64,000 nt of DNA from Daphnia pulex (GCF_021134715.1 NC_060026.1:434001-498000), one strand, 5' to 3'. Positions 1 through 12,022 are shown, numbered from the stretch's first letter. The notes: a model not told the origin generated them from the letters alone. Made by a program: numbers and translations.

Positions 1-655
1 AAACTGTTATCCGGCTCCGATTGAAATCAGACCTTCGCCTTCGAAAAGAAAAGGAAAACCGGCCGTTGGCAGACAGTCGCATCCAGACAGGTCCTAGAGG
101 CACATGTTGAATGTTCCCCGTGTTGGGGCGGGCATTCCATTCCTAACGGTCGTATTACATCCAATGCTTATCAAGGTCACAAAATCAATGTGTTGTCTCG
201 GCCGTAATAACCGGTCTCGTATCGGGTCGTCCTCAGGAGTTCACCTTTCCGACTTTTGTCTGGCCCCTTCAATACTTAACTATACACAATTCAAATGCTT
301 TGATTCTTTCGTATAATATATATACTTTATTATTTCAATCTTCGACTTTTATTTAAAAAAAAAAAGAAAATTTCTGTCCGGTGAACCCGTCTGACAATCC
401 TGTATACCTGTATTCTATAGTGCAGATATCGCTTTGGCTTTCATGTGTCAATCAAGGCGGAGAACATTTATTTACACAGATTCAAATCGTTCTACGTGGA
501 AACCCATGCACATCTGTAGACAGGTAGGCTTCGAGCCCTAATTAGACCGGAATTCTACACAGACTGTATAAATGCCTGAATTCCTAATACACTCTCGGCG
601 AAAGTAAAAACTATATAAAAGACTTTGGTTAGTCTGTATATGTCTAATGCCACCG
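1..655. other. Upstream part of a duplicated unit, no gene seen
   Basis: No convincing coding exon. The stretch at about 70-320 is a diverged copy of about 4240-4560 (shared runs such as AATAACCGGTCT and ACAATTCAAATGCT), so it is the 5' flank of the first of two tandem units that each carry a secreted-protein gene and the start of a snoRNA host gene. Confidence 0.6.
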
Positions 656-695
656 TATATAAGAACCGAACCTCTTTGTAACGTCTTCATCAGTC
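656..695 (+). promoter_or_regulatory. TATA box and initiator of secreted-protein gene 1
   Basis: TATATAAG at 656-663 is followed about 30 nt later by the arthropod-type initiator TCAGTC at 690-695. The same arrangement is kept in the second gene copy. The start codon lies 85 nt downstream. Confidence 0.6.
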
Positions 696-779
696 ACCAA
701 AGTCATTTTCACCCAAAGGGACTAGACGTGGTTTTGTCCCTTTTTCAAGTTCATTTGAAAGCACCGCAGAGAGAAAACA

Positions 780-2039
780 ATGTTTTCCAACATTTATTTT
801 GTTTTATGTAAAACACGCTTAACCCTTTATTTTATACCCAGCACATTCAATTTAATTCCATGGAAATTTCAACTGACCAGGTGTATTGGCGACTGAAGTG
901 AATAGCATTCCAAGTATTCAGCAATTTCGGTCGAAATCAGCAACTGCCGAACCGTTGCTTCGATTCCCGTTCGTCCACACGTTGGCCAATCCCTGCGGTT
1001 TCCAACTGGAACCTGCATCACCTAATAATCTGGTGACTGTTGATGCTGAGCGACAGAATCCGGCCAATCATGTCGACACTTTGGCTCGACACAGATTAGC
1101 GCTGGCGCCGTTAAGGGACGTCAGGGAAGACATTTCGCTGGACCAGCAGGTCCTCGATTTCCTCGGCCCGTTTCGGGAGCTCATCACATCGGTTAATCAG
1201 CACTCGTTGAACGAGACGAAGATGAATAAGGAGCAATCCCGTCAAGAGTTGCAGCTCGTCGTTTCACAAGCCTTGCTCTTAATCCGCCGCATTTACTCGC
1301 CATCGGTTAGTCAACTTGAATTTTATTCTTGTATGAAATTGCATATGTATAATGTTATTTTACTACACTATAAAGGGGCTACGTAAATGCAAAGGCTTCC
1401 AGTTGGAGTCACTATCACGCAATAATTTATCAGTCGTTTTCTCCCGCAAGGTGAAAATGATTTCATTTTCAGTTATTAGTTTCAATTTGTTATGACGCAT
1501 TATTCTTGGACGCAGGGTATTCAATTAGAAGAGCTCTATGGCACTCTGATGATTATTTCGGCTCATTTGCATGTTATGGTTCGGGATGTTCATGATTCGA
1601 CCAGATTTTGTCCATTAGAAAATTTTGCCAAACTTCAAATCCTGCGGCAGTGAGACAACAATTTCATCCATTTGCTGATAACAACATGGGTTTTAATTGA
1701 TTTACTTTTTGTAGATTGGCGGGTACATTGGAAACGACCATGTGCCTCATATTACATTCTGCCATTGTGACCGAAAAATACGAAAATTTGAATTATTTCA
1801 CAGTCACTCGGAATGTCCTTCAGTCGTACGTGCACCGTTATTACACCTGCTCCGCAAGGTATATCTTTTTCCTATTTCCTCAATTGAACACCTGAGATAC
1901 ACGTTCAGATCTGACTTTTGCTTTTAACAGGGAGATTCAAAGCTGTCTGGTGTTACGCAATGCGTGCAAAATATTTAAATTCATTAAAAGACACTTTCAG
2001 CGCACAAGGAAGGCGTCGTTCACCAGCAAGGTGGAATGA
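780..2039 (+). CDS. Secreted helical-bundle (cytokine-like) protein, tandem copy 1
   Basis: Six exons joined by GT-AG introns with matching phases: 780-807, 881-1305, 1376-1450, 1516-1649, 1715-1858 and 1931-2039, giving 304 aa. Exon 1 (MFSNIYFVLC) plus the start of exon 2 forms a signal peptide split by a phase-1 intron. The mature protein is predicted to be nearly all helical (segments such as VLDFLGPFRELITSVNQ, RQELQLVVSQALLLIRR, QLEELYGTLMIISAH and SCLVLRNACKIFKFIKRHF). It has one N-glycosylation sequon (NET) and about seven cysteines. No family is recognised with certainty. A short signal-peptide exon followed by a long helical bundle resembles class I helical cytokines of the IL-6/Unpaired type; this is inference. 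The stop TGA at 2037-2039 is earlier than in copy 2. Confidence 0.65.
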
Positions 2040-2554
2040 TGATTAGCTGATTTAAAACGAATTTTAAACAAATGGACTATATGTGTACATATTCATAAAC
2101 CTTATTATGTAAAACGAGTTATTCCCTGATATTTGGATCTTGTTTTGTTGTCGCAGAGCATTTTTTTAGATTTGTAGATGATTGTGATGGATGTATAAGA
2201 GTAATTAAAGTAAGCTAAAATTGTCGAAACCGTTAGTGTGAGACTGAAAAAGTCCCTACCCCTAGTGATTCATTTCTAGTCTGATATTTTTTGAAAATAT
2301 AAGGAACAATAGCTTAATCAGTAGCGTACTGAGCTAGTAATTTCTTAATATGTGGTCTTATGGTTCAAACCATGGCGATAACTATCGGAAAAAAAATTTA
2401 AAATCTATTTCCTGTCAACTAAATAGTGGATTCAATTCTTTCTTTTTTTCATCATTTTAAAATTTCTAATTCTCAATAAATGAATTAATTTAATCAATTC
2501 ATTCAGTATATTTATAATCAAATAAATTGCGATAAATTGGGCAATATTGCCGTT

Positions 2555-3500
2555 AGCTTGTTTCCGGAGGTTTGGAAACACGTCGGGACACTATACTCGA
2601 TGTCAGGGATTGTTGATCAACAATCCCAAATGCAATGTCGACAAGACGACATTGCAATCAGTTGATTATTATATTCGCAAGCAGTCGCTCGAGTGGCCCT
2701 GCAATAAGTTAATCCGTTTTGTTGTTGAATAATGATACATGAATTGATACATAGCCTATGTCGGGTATCGGTCGAGTAATAACACTATTTTAGTTTCAGG
2801 TTCTTCTTCCGCTTGCTGGTCCGTTGCCAGTCTTGCTACCGTCTAATGATCGTGATGCTGTGAGTAGGCCTAATATTGTTTCGGCTTCATGTGAAAGTTT
2901 AACATTTACAGCATTGGGTTCTGAAGTTCATTGATTATTGTTATTTCCGAGTATTTACACCAGGTAGCGATAGTGTCCATTAAATAGGCCTATCTGGTCT
3001 GAGGTCTATCTGTGTTTGTTTTTCTCGTTGTCTACTATAGGCTTCAGCGTGGCGTCCCATTTGGATTATTTGTTTCGTGGTCATATTCCGTGTTGTTGTG
3101 CACAGAGTTAGCCCTATTATGGAAGATTAATTGAATGACGTCTAAGTGAAGCCATTAGGCCTATTGTTTTACTTCTCATTGTTAAAACACGTATTCCATC
3201 GACTCAAGTTAACTTGATGAATGCTGTATATCAATAAATACGTAAATCACAATTTTTCCTTTCATTTCAGAGTTTGACATGGGCGTTTTCAACCATATAT
3301 TGTCACCCTTTGACATCGATTTTGTCACCCAACCACAAAGGCAGAAAGTGATTAGGGACAAGCTCGGCATCCACCGACAACAGGTGAGGGTTAGAGGTAA
3401 TAAAGGTGCTGGAAGCCGACACCGGGAAATAGCCTGGGACCAAGCAGCAGAATCTTTTCTTTTACATTTATGCTTATAGGGGTATAGTGCAGCAGCAGCA
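2555..3500 (+). pseudogene. Deleted and decayed copy of the snoRNA host gene (A1)
   Basis: A block at about 2560-2640 (TTTCCGGAGG, ACTCGATGTCAGGGAT) matches exon 1 of the intact host gene at 53.2 kb. It is followed directly by relics of exon 11 (about 2800-2861), of the exon-11/12 intron snoRNA (2886-2955, C box CATGTGA and D box CCGA both damaged) and of exon 12 (3041-3079). Exons 2-10 are missing. This is a collapsed tandem copy and is probably not functional. Confidence 0.6.
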
Positions 3501-4744
3501 GTTTCTAACAAACCTAATACATGTATATATGTTCTGAAACTCTATATATATACTCAATGTGTCTAGACGCTTCTCGTGACTGCTCTAATAATAACCAAGG
3601 AAAGGGTAATCAATGCGAAAATAAGTCAAAATGTTGACTAAGGTCACTCACCATAGCCGCATTGGGGTTGCGTTTCTATATGTTTATTACTATTATATTT
3701 ATTATTATTGTTATACTTAATTCGTGGCGTTTCGTGGTCGTTCTGTTTAGTGGCTGCGGGGTTTGAGTATACTGCCGCCAGCCTATAGTTTTTCTTCGCT
3801 TTATAAAGAATCCCCGAAGCTCCGAGTTACAACGACCGATAACGACTATATTTTTTTTTTTTTTTTTGTGTTTTTTAATATGGATATTATTCCGTCGGAA
3901 GGTAATCAATTCTAGATCTTTTCCGTGATTCCGCCCTCGGACAAAATAGATTCCACCGACTTTATGTCCCATTTGGCATCATTAATTGTATAGGCCCTAA
4001 CAATGTCCACATTGTCCACCATCTTGGGCTCTTTACAAGTCTATATTAATTTTTTTTTGTTTTCAGATGAAAAAAAAGGATAAATACGAATCGATTCCGA
4101 CTCATTATAATTATGTTCTCTATCAACAAATCAGTTGATCGGGACTTTTCCTTTCCATTAGTGTTATCCACAGCCCTGATTGTGGTCAAGTCCCCCCTCA
4201 TATAGACGTCCGCCTTCCACGCCGACAGCCGACTACTGCTGGTTAGTTTAGACTATATCAGACATCATGTCTAATTGTCTACGCGTGTTTTCAATGTTTT
4301 CCCGGCCGTGCGTCGCTCATCAGTTACGCTCTTGGCGGACGAATTTACATGTCTGCCCTTATCAGATCACAAAAACAAATTTATTGTTGAGGTTTCGGCC
4401 GCGTAATAACCGGTCTTTTATATCGAATTCTTCTCCCCAGGGGTTCACCTCGCTGACTGCCCCCTCCCCTTTTCCTAATGTACTTAACCGTATATGTATA
4501 CAATTCAAATGCTCTAATTGTTTCTCTCATATAGAATGTATGGCTATAGGCAGTTGACTTACAGCATCAAAGAAAAATGTGCCGTTCATAATTACTGCAC
4601 AATGCACTGCAGACAGGCCGGCATGCTACAAAGACAGTAGGTACATGCTTGCTGAATTTTCTTACTCTGCCGTGTGATTGGAGAAAGTAAAAAACAAAAA
4701 AAAATATTTGGTTTAGTCTGTTACGCCTCCGTTATAGGTATACG
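3500..4744. other. Intergenic, start of the second tandem unit
   Basis: No gene seen at 3500-4240; it is AT-rich with a T-tract near 3850-3867. From about 4240 the sequence resembles the 5' flank at 70-320, marking the start of duplicated unit 2. Confidence 0.5.
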
Positions 4745-4781
4745 TATATAAAGAACCCAACTCTTTGTTATGTTTTCAGTC
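4745..4781 (+). promoter_or_regulatory. TATA box and initiator of secreted-protein gene 2
   Basis: TATATAAAG at 4745-4753 and the initiator TCAGTC at 4776-4781 lie in the same positions relative to the start codon as in copy 1. Both copies therefore probably kept a core promoter. Confidence 0.6.
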
Positions 4782-4866
4782 GCGGTGTTCCAAGTCATTT
4801 TCACCCAAAGGACTATATATATACACGTATATAGTTTCGTCCCGTTTCAAGTCCATTTCAAAAACC

Positions 4867-6158
4867 ATGTTTTTCAGCATTTATCTCTTTTTAAGTAAGC
4901 GAAACTCTATATTTCATCCTCTTTAAACTTTGATTCCACGAAAATTTGATATTAATTATAGGTGTAGTGACCACTGAGGTTAATGAAATGACAAGTAGTA
5001 TTCAATTTCGGTCGAAATCAGCAACTGCCGAACCGTTGCTGCGATTCCCGTTCGTCCACACGTTGGCCAATCCCTGCGGTTTCCAACTGGAACCTGCATC
5101 ACCTAATAATCTGGTGACTGCTGATGCTGAGCGACAGAATCCGGCCAATCATGTCGACACTTTGGCTCGACACAGATTAGCGCTGGCGCCGTTAAGAGAC
5201 GTCAGGGAAGACATTTCGCTGGACCAGCAGGTCCTCGATTTCCTCGGCCCGTTTCGGGAGCTCATCACATCGGTTAATCAGCACTCGTTGAACGAGACGA
5301 AGATGAATAAGGAGCAATCCCGTCAAGAGTTGCAGCTCGTCGTTTCACAAGCCTTGCTATTAATCCGCCGCATTTATTCGCCATCGGTTAGTCAACTTGA
5401 ATTTTATTCTTGTATGAAATTGCATATGTATAATGTCATTTTACTACACTTTAAAGGCGCTACGTAAATGCAAAGGCTTCCAGCTGGAGTCACTATCACG
5501 AGATAATTTATCAGTCGTTTTCTCACGCAAGGTGAAAATGATTTCATTTTCAGTTATTAGTTTCAATTTGTTATATGACGCATTATTTTTGGACTCAGGG
5601 TATTCAATTGGAAGAGCTCTATCGCAGTCTGATGATTATTTCGGCTCATTCGCATGTCATGATTCGCGATGTTCATCATTCGACCACCCTATGTCCGACT
5701 GAAAGCTTTGCCAAACTTCAAATCCTGCGGCAGTGAGACAACAATGTCATCCATTTGATAACGACATGGGTTTTAATTGATTTACTTTTTGTAGATTGAC
5801 GGGGAAATTGGAAACGACGATGTGCCTCATATTACATTCTGCTATTGTGACCGAAAAATACGAAAATTTGAATTATTTCACAGTCACTCGGAATGTCCTT
5901 CAGTCGTACGTGCACCGTTATTACACCTGCTCCGCAAGGTATACCTTTTCCCTATTTCCTCAATTGAACATATCTGAGATTGACGTTGAGATCCAACTCA
6001 ATTCTGACAGGGAACTCCAAAGCTGTCTGGTGTTACGCAACGCTTACAAAATATTTAATCTCATTCAACGCCATTTCAGCGCTGAAGGGAAGTGTCGTTC
6101 ACCAAGGTGGGCAGACATGGGAAGATGGGATGGCGATGGCTTCTTTAATTCAAAATAA
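4867..6158 (+). CDS. Secreted helical-bundle (cytokine-like) protein, tandem copy 2
   Basis: Six exons with phases identical to copy 1: 4867-4894, 4962-5386, 5457-5531, 5599-5732, 5795-5938 and 6011-6158, giving 317 aa. The signal peptide MFFSIYLFLSVV is split by a phase-1 intron. Most of the central protein is nearly identical to copy 1. The differences cluster in exon 4 (for example RSLMIISAHSHVMIRDVHHS), at the start of exon 5 and in the longer C-terminus, where the frame continues past the copy-1 stop into a Trp/Gly/Asp-rich tail. Intron 5 (5939-6010) is also open in frame, so an intron-retaining form is possible. Function is not established; the helical cytokine-like reading is an inference from topology and exon layout. 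Confidence 0.65.
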
Positions 6159-7475
6159 ACAGATTGTTTGTAAATAATTCCTAATCTTCTATATAGTGTC
6201 CATGTGAACAAGCGGGGAATAATAAAGGCACTAGTATGCATCACGATCTCTTATTTCCGATCGTATAGTACTGACGGCAACGGCCTCAGTCGACTGGGCT
6301 AAAATTCTTCATTATAGGAGAAAACCGGAGACCAGTAGCCCGATAATACCTTGAGTGGGAAATGCGGAAGTAGGCTATAGGCCTATATATGATTTTAAAA
6401 TCATTTAGTGGTTTGTTGTTGTGTGGACTGATGTCCAATGTCCATTCCTTTTTGTTCGCCTTGCCACCCAACTCGAGCTGAAATTTCAATAATAATAAAA
6501 TCATAAAATGTTTCATGCATTTTACTGACTTTTCAGAATTTAAATTATTTTTTAATTTTTTTAAAGTCTCAAAAATGAAGTAGCTTAGTTAATTAATTGT
6601 ATTTTTTATTATTCTGTAATATAAATTGGACCATTTTGTAGTTCCGGAAAATTGACAAACACGCCGTGACCTACTCGACGTCAGTGACGACGACGACATT
6701 TTGGAATCAGTCGAACATTTGCCACTGCCGAATGAAGTAAGCTCATGTTTGAGGTAAACAAGAGTTGTGAAGATTATTGCTTTTTCACTCCATTTTGGCC
6801 TTTATTCTTGTTGAATTATGCTCCTTCCTCCTTGCTAAAACTATGTTCGTTTTCTGTGTTGTCGGATTCATGTTGCTGTTGTATGATGTTGCTCATGTAC
6901 TGCCATTCTGCCAACTCGTGCGTCCTTAACGTGGTGAGTAACTAGCTGGGTTTCTGTGCTGTCACAAACTTCATGATTATCATTAGTCTCGTTCGTATGC
7001 ATTTGAAAAATTTCAATCCTTCCTCTGTTATTTTGCAGAGGTAATCTGTGTTTTTGCTTAGATAATATATTTAGGTATGAGTGATATTGACAAAATGGAA
7101 TTAGCTTTGGTCCTTTGTCGAGGTGAGTTAAGGCCAACTTTTAATCGGTATTGCTCTTCTAATTGAGATATGACAGTCTAATTCATCCTTACCTACATTG
7201 TCTGGGGGTGTCCTTTTATTTTAAAGATGTTATGTGTTGTCTATTTATTGAATCTGATGCTTTATCTTTAGGTTGTGCAATTCGACTAGTGAGTTGGATA
7301 TGAGAAAATCACTTCAAAGATGAAACATCTGGTTGAATTTTATCATTGTTTATTTGTAAAAATTTTGTTGTAACACCATGCTTCTTTCTATAGGTTTACT
7401 GTGTGTTGGATCCCCGTTTTTTTTTGCTGTGACATCCTTCAGGTAATTCAACTTACTAGTATGAAGTCTGTTATG

Positions 7476-7556
7476 ATGTGAAATGATGAGTTGCTTATTG
7501 GTCCGTGTTTATGATTCAATGATTTCAATTAATTCAGTAAGCTCTGAGGAATTGCA
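7476..7556 (+). ncRNA. Box C/D snoRNA, 28S guide (copy 1)
   Basis: C box ATGATGA at 7483-7489, C'-like AATGATTT, D box CTGA at 7544-7547. The segment TTGGTCCGTGTTT before a D'-like ATGA is complementary over 13 nt to the conserved 28S sequence AAACACGGACCAA. Close copies occur at 12924 and at 51012 (minus). Confidence 0.7.
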
Positions 7557-8539
7557 ATGTTATACGCTAAATTGCTATCGGTCAATTAGTAACACAATTT
7601 GTGTTACAGGTTTGGATTCCGCTTGGTCCGTTTATAGTCTTGCTACCGTCTGTTGTTCGTGATGTGAGTTTCCCGATAGGGATTTATCGGCAAACGACCC
7701 TGTCCTCCCACCCCCCACCCCACCCCACCCGACCCCACTCTACCCACCTCCTACTCCGACTGTGCGACGACGTCTCTTTCTTCTACGGCTCGATAGCTGT
7801 TTTCGGAGTTTTTTACTCGATTTCTCTCTGGGAGGTGGCGCTGTTCCTCTCGGAGAGATAGGGAAACGATTTTCGTCTGGGGGGTTCCATTAATGTTTTA
7901 TACGATTTGCGGGGGTTTTCGTGACGGTATGCAAATCGCGACCGTCTTGTAGAGGAGATGTTATTACAAGGAGCCGTCGTGGTCCCGCTTGGATTAAAGG
8001 ATAGGGGTCGGCGTGAGATAAATCGAAGAAAGAATGACTTTTTTTAAGTTATTTTTTCTTCCGTCAGGTGGTTCTGACGCCAATCCATAATTCAAGGCCG
8101 ACGAACTCCAACGCGGCCATGGATTAAACTATAGGTGAATCATAACAATACCAGCTAACCTTGGATTGGAATTCAAAAACACAAAACAAGGCTGGCTGCT
8201 AATCAATCAGGGCAAGGGTAAAGAAAAATGTAGGCAAATTTTAAAGAATGTAGTATATAATCCTTTGATTGTAAATTATTTTCCCTACTACGTAAAGCTG
8301 GTACAATAGCCGTACGGTTTTTTATATACCGAAAAGCATTCATTCATCATGGAGTCCAGGTATAATTAAATTATGTTGGTCTCTTATTGAAATAAAATTG
8401 TCCTTACTTAACGAAATTTAACTTTGGATATATCAAAGGATGATTTACGATGTGATGGTAGAACATTGCTGGATTATCACCCTATAATTCTTGAAACTAC
8501 ATTAGTTTCCAATGCCAGTGAATCGGCAAGGCTGAGACT

Positions 8540-9560
8540 TGCAAACTCATCAACATCTGGAAAATGAAATTTGCAAATTCCTACGAAGATCCTATGCTTC
8601 AGGTGATACAATTTATTTATCTCAACTCTCTTTATTGACACGACAGCAACATTGGGTCTTGTATGTTGACATATTGATATAGCTGATGTGATATTTCCAC
8701 CAGTCCTGATGTATCAACACTGGTGCAGAGTCTACGACAAGCCATGGCCCTTGAAGCTAAATTCCAACCAAAGTTCAACTTCTGTCAACACTCAACAGCC
8801 AGCAATACAGGAGTAAGTATTCTGTAATGCTTCTTCTATTGAGAATACAAACTAATTTGTAATTTGTTGTTTGTGTTTTAAGAAAGCGGTGAAATTATGT
8901 GTGCAATGAGGGATGGAGCTGCTCATGTTCTTCGCTGCATGAAAGTCTGGTATGATCTTCCTTATGCAGTTCTTCTGGATGCTCTCAACATGATGGACTG
9001 GTTCATGAGCCGCATGAAAGCACTCCTAAACACCTCTCATGCATAGCAACCAGCTCCTTCCATCTAGCAGCTTGCCAATGGATGGAGACGATTAAACAGA
9101 ACAACATTGAGGTATCTTCCATTCAGAGTCCATTGTAGGTATGTTGACAGTTTTAATTGGCTAGTATTCAGGTTGTCTAATAAATTTTAATTAATAGATT
9201 GTTCCTGAACCTCAATATCTGGTAACGATATCTTAATGTAAATGTACCGCCGGAGACATCAACCGGATGGAAAAAATTGTCGAAGCCAAGTTAGCTTGTC
9301 TACCCCAAGAAGAACCGGTCACGACCTTAACATTCCTCAACCTGTATCACTCACTTCTCTCGACGACTTTACCTGCCACTCTTCAGCAAGACCTTCTTAT
9401 TCTTTCATGCAAGCAGGAGACCATTTGCTGTGACGCAAAATAATGCTGCCTTTCCCTCATCTCTTTTGGCTTTCGTCCTACTGTTTGTCGAAATGAAGTG
9501 TCACCAGCCGGCCATCGAGGTTATTATCAGAGACGTTTTACTAGAACTTCAGCGACTTGT
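8540..9560 (+). pseudogene. Cyclin-G-like pseudogene
   Basis: Frame pieces match the cyclin-box layout of the G/I cyclins. They include LVQSLRQAMALEAKFQPK (about 8715-8770), a stretch from about 8883 containing MRDGAAHVLRCMKVWYDLP and LDALNMMDWFMSRMK, then after a frameshift PKHLSCIATSSFHLAA. Further on are GDINRMEKIVEAKL (about 9250) and PAIEVIIRDVLLELQRLVQ (about 9505-9563). The frameshift after SRMK near 9028 and stops elsewhere show it is broken. Introns are partly present, so it is not a simple processed copy. It lies wholly within the TIR-bounded insertion. Confidence 0.6.
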
Positions 9561-10960
9561 TCAGGTATTTAGTGGTTGTGCTTGTTTGTTGATTCCAATT
9601 TTGTAAGCTGATATTTTACCTCTAGGTCAAAGATGACTAGTTGAAGGAGTGTATAAGAATGGCCACTTCGGCAATGGCACCTTACGATGGCTATGCCCAA
9701 AGCAATCCGTCTCATCGTCAACGACTTACCTGGAAGTTGTCCTTTTTCTACTATTTCTTTGCCTTCTAAACCATTTATAATAAGTTTTGCCTTTAGTAAA
9801 GCAAAATGCCTAGCTTTTTCTAGTCCTATACCACTTACTTGTTGAGCCTGTGTAAATTCGGGTCTCAGTGATATATGATTACCACTCTTAACAAGAAAAC
9901 TAGATATTTCTTTAGTCACTACATCAGAAGTTTCTCCAAGTGTGCGGTCGAAAATTTTAGTCAAAATTCCCTTCATAGATAAGAGAAATAGAGCCGTAAT
10001 TTCATCCTATAAACGTTCAATTAATCTATCAAAAATCTTATCTTGTTTAGGGTGGTTATTAACCTTATATGTTATTTATATAAATTTAAATACTATAAAT
10101 AATGGTTCGAAATTAACTGAAAAAAGCAACAAGACTTCTGTAATTTTACGTAATTTCGATGTTACGTCATGACGTCATACGTCGAGTATAACCACCCGAA
10201 TCAGTAAGTATCGGCTTTGACCTATTCATGAACTTATATAGCCCACAATTATAAAAGCAAAATCTCCTGTCCTATTTACAAGAAATGCTTGAATTGCCGC
10301 TTTATTTGCCGTTTCTTTTTTATACCAAAAGCACTTTAATTCAGACAAGGGGCGATGGTAAAGAAATTATATAGTCAACCTAGGTTACGAAGAGATAAGT
10401 AAAGGTGAACTCTTGGAAGATTTATATAATCGCTTAAATGTTATTTCTCTAAAAGTTCCATCTTTAAGAATATCATAGCTGATGTCTTACAACTGTCAAT
10501 TTTCCTAACAGCAGTAATCATTTTAATACCAGAAAAGCTGCAGCATTTTCATTTTGGTGTTGGAACTACTAGGAAATGGTTTCCAATCTGAAAGTGAAAA
10601 CTTAGTATTAGACTATTTATTTCAAATTTAAAGTTTTAACCTACAAAACCTTCATCAAAGTCAGTACACAAGGAATGTTCTCTGTGTTTAGTCTCTTGGT
10701 ATCATAAAGATCATCTGAGAGCTGCACATCAGGTTGATATCCGTCCATGGTTGCTATTTTGATAGATTGAATTTGTGTTGCAAAAAAAGAGCCGATTTCT
10801 CAGCCAATGACACTGCATCATAAGAGTTCCCTCCACATTCAAGAATCTATTTTAATGCCATTAAAATGTTTCATGAGAATTTGTTGATTGGTGGAAATAT
10901 CACATCAGCTATACCAATATGTCAACATACAAGACCCAACATTGCTGTCGTGTCAATAAA
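8631..10960. repeat. Inverted repeat, 70-bp arms
   Basis: The arm at 8631-8702 (includes TTGGGTCTTGTATGTTGACA) recurs inverted at 10890-10960 with few changes. The arms flank the cyclin-G relic and lie inside the larger insertion, suggesting fold-back rearrangement. Confidence 0.65.
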
Positions 10961-11219
10961 GAAAGTTGTCACACCCCATACTTTCGAGTCAAACTCGCGC
11001 GTAGGTTTTTAATTTTTTGGGCGGATTCATTTCGGTTAGCAATTTTTTTTCCCGTTCCTATTGTTATGAGGCTTTTTTTTATCCCTACAAAACGATTAAT
11101 CGAACAAAAACATCGAACCCAAAGCTAAAAAGACACAAACTCCGCAAAAAAAACCCTATCGGGAAACTCGCGCGCGAAGCAAGGGATCGGCATATTGTTT
11201 AGGCTTCTTATTTTTGGGA

Positions 11220-11291
11220 TTTTATGATGAAAGTGTAACATTTAGAGCATTGGGTTCTGAAGTTCAGTGATTATTGTTATTTCTGAGAGAT
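11220..11291 (+). ncRNA. Box C/D snoRNA, 18S guide (copy 1)
   Basis: C box ATGATGA (11224-11230), D' CTGA, C' GTGATTA, D box CTGA (11283-11286). The guide ATTGTTATTT before D is complementary to the conserved 18S run AAATAACAAT. A near-identical copy is at 50780-50850 (minus); decayed relatives are at 2886 and 13138. Confidence 0.75.
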
Positions 11292-11422
11292 TTTTGTTAT
11301 GTCAATTTTTCATCGTTTGGGCCGACGTTTTATAATTTTTCTTATTTACATTTAGGCTTCGGCGTTGCACTCCTTGCATTACTCGTTTCATGGTGAGTTG
11401 TTGTTTAAATTGAATGAGTAGG

Positions 11423-11492
11423 ATTGTCATGATGAAAAAAAACTTCAATGACTTCTGGATGAAGACAAGATCGTCTACAAATCTGATTCTAA
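11423..11492 (+). ncRNA. Box C/D snoRNA, target unassigned (copy 1)
   Basis: C box ATGATGA (11429-11435), D'-like CTGG, C'-like GGATGAA, D box CTGA (11483-11486). The guide upstream of D reads GATCGTCTACAAAT; I could not place it on rRNA. It is kept almost unchanged at 50585-50655 (minus). Confidence 0.6.
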
Positions 11493-11935
11493 CTGATTCA
11501 GTATAAATTATTCTTTAAAACTTGAGTCAACGTGTTCTTTTTTAATTTTCAGGTGGTGGTTAAATGGCTTAGTATGTTGACGGTTATGATTCACGGTGGC
11601 AGGAGGTTCGAATTTGTGTTGGTATTTTGTGCTAATATGCTGTTTTCTGTCTTCAGGTCTTCTGCGGTGGGGAGGTTAGTGTTTCTATTGTCAGCGGCGC
11701 ATCCCAAGGTAATTACAGCGTCTCGATACAAATTTTTGTTTGGGAAAGATGATTCCTTTTTACACTTCCCAAGTCTGATGGGCAGTGAAGATTTATTTGA
11801 TACACCATCATTTTCTAGATTTTTCAGATTCTTAATTTAGTTTTTCCGTACAGATTGCCTTGCATTTTACGGGTGGCATATTCACCTGCTTAGGTAATTG
11901 TAAAATATCTACATTTCTATTAGTCTTTATTTCTG

Positions 11936-12022
11936 CAATTGATGATAGCCAAGTACGATGCATCCGTTATACGCGATGGCTCTGCAACAAAAACATGAAA
12001 TCACTTGCCCTCACTGAATCTA
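11936..12022 (+). ncRNA. Box C/D snoRNA, 18S guide GAGGGCAAGT (copy 1)
   Basis: C box TTGATGA (11939-11945) and D box CTGA (12014-12017). The guide ACTTGCCCTC just before D is complementary over 10 nt to GAGGGCAAGT of 18S rRNA. The central segment CATCCGTTATACGCGATGGC is kept in all three copies (here, 13560, 52.0 kb). Confidence 0.7.

Larger units (their letters stand above)
7666..11192. mobile_element. 3.5 kb insertion with terminal inverted repeats
   Basis: The host-gene intron between exon 11 and its snoRNA is short in the 50 kb copy but here is split by about 3.5 kb. The left edge reads GAGTTTCCCGATAGGG (7666-7681) and the right edge its inverse CCCTATCGGGAAACTC (11154-11169), followed by about 23 nt before the host intron resumes at TATTGTTTAGGC. 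No transposase frame is recognised. The interior carries a cyclin-G pseudogene and a 70-bp inverted repeat, so this is a non-autonomous element or a captured segment. Confidence 0.55.

Noticed and set aside
1306-1386. Read-through C-terminus of the secreted protein after exon 2 (VSQLEFYSCMKLHMYN)
   Set aside because: It starts at a donor (GTTAGT) and the skipped-intron model gives five further phased exons kept in both copies.
9569-9976. 135-aa minus-strand frame in the insertion
   Set aside because: No domain, no splice logic, and composition like surrounding AT-rich DNA; treated as chance.
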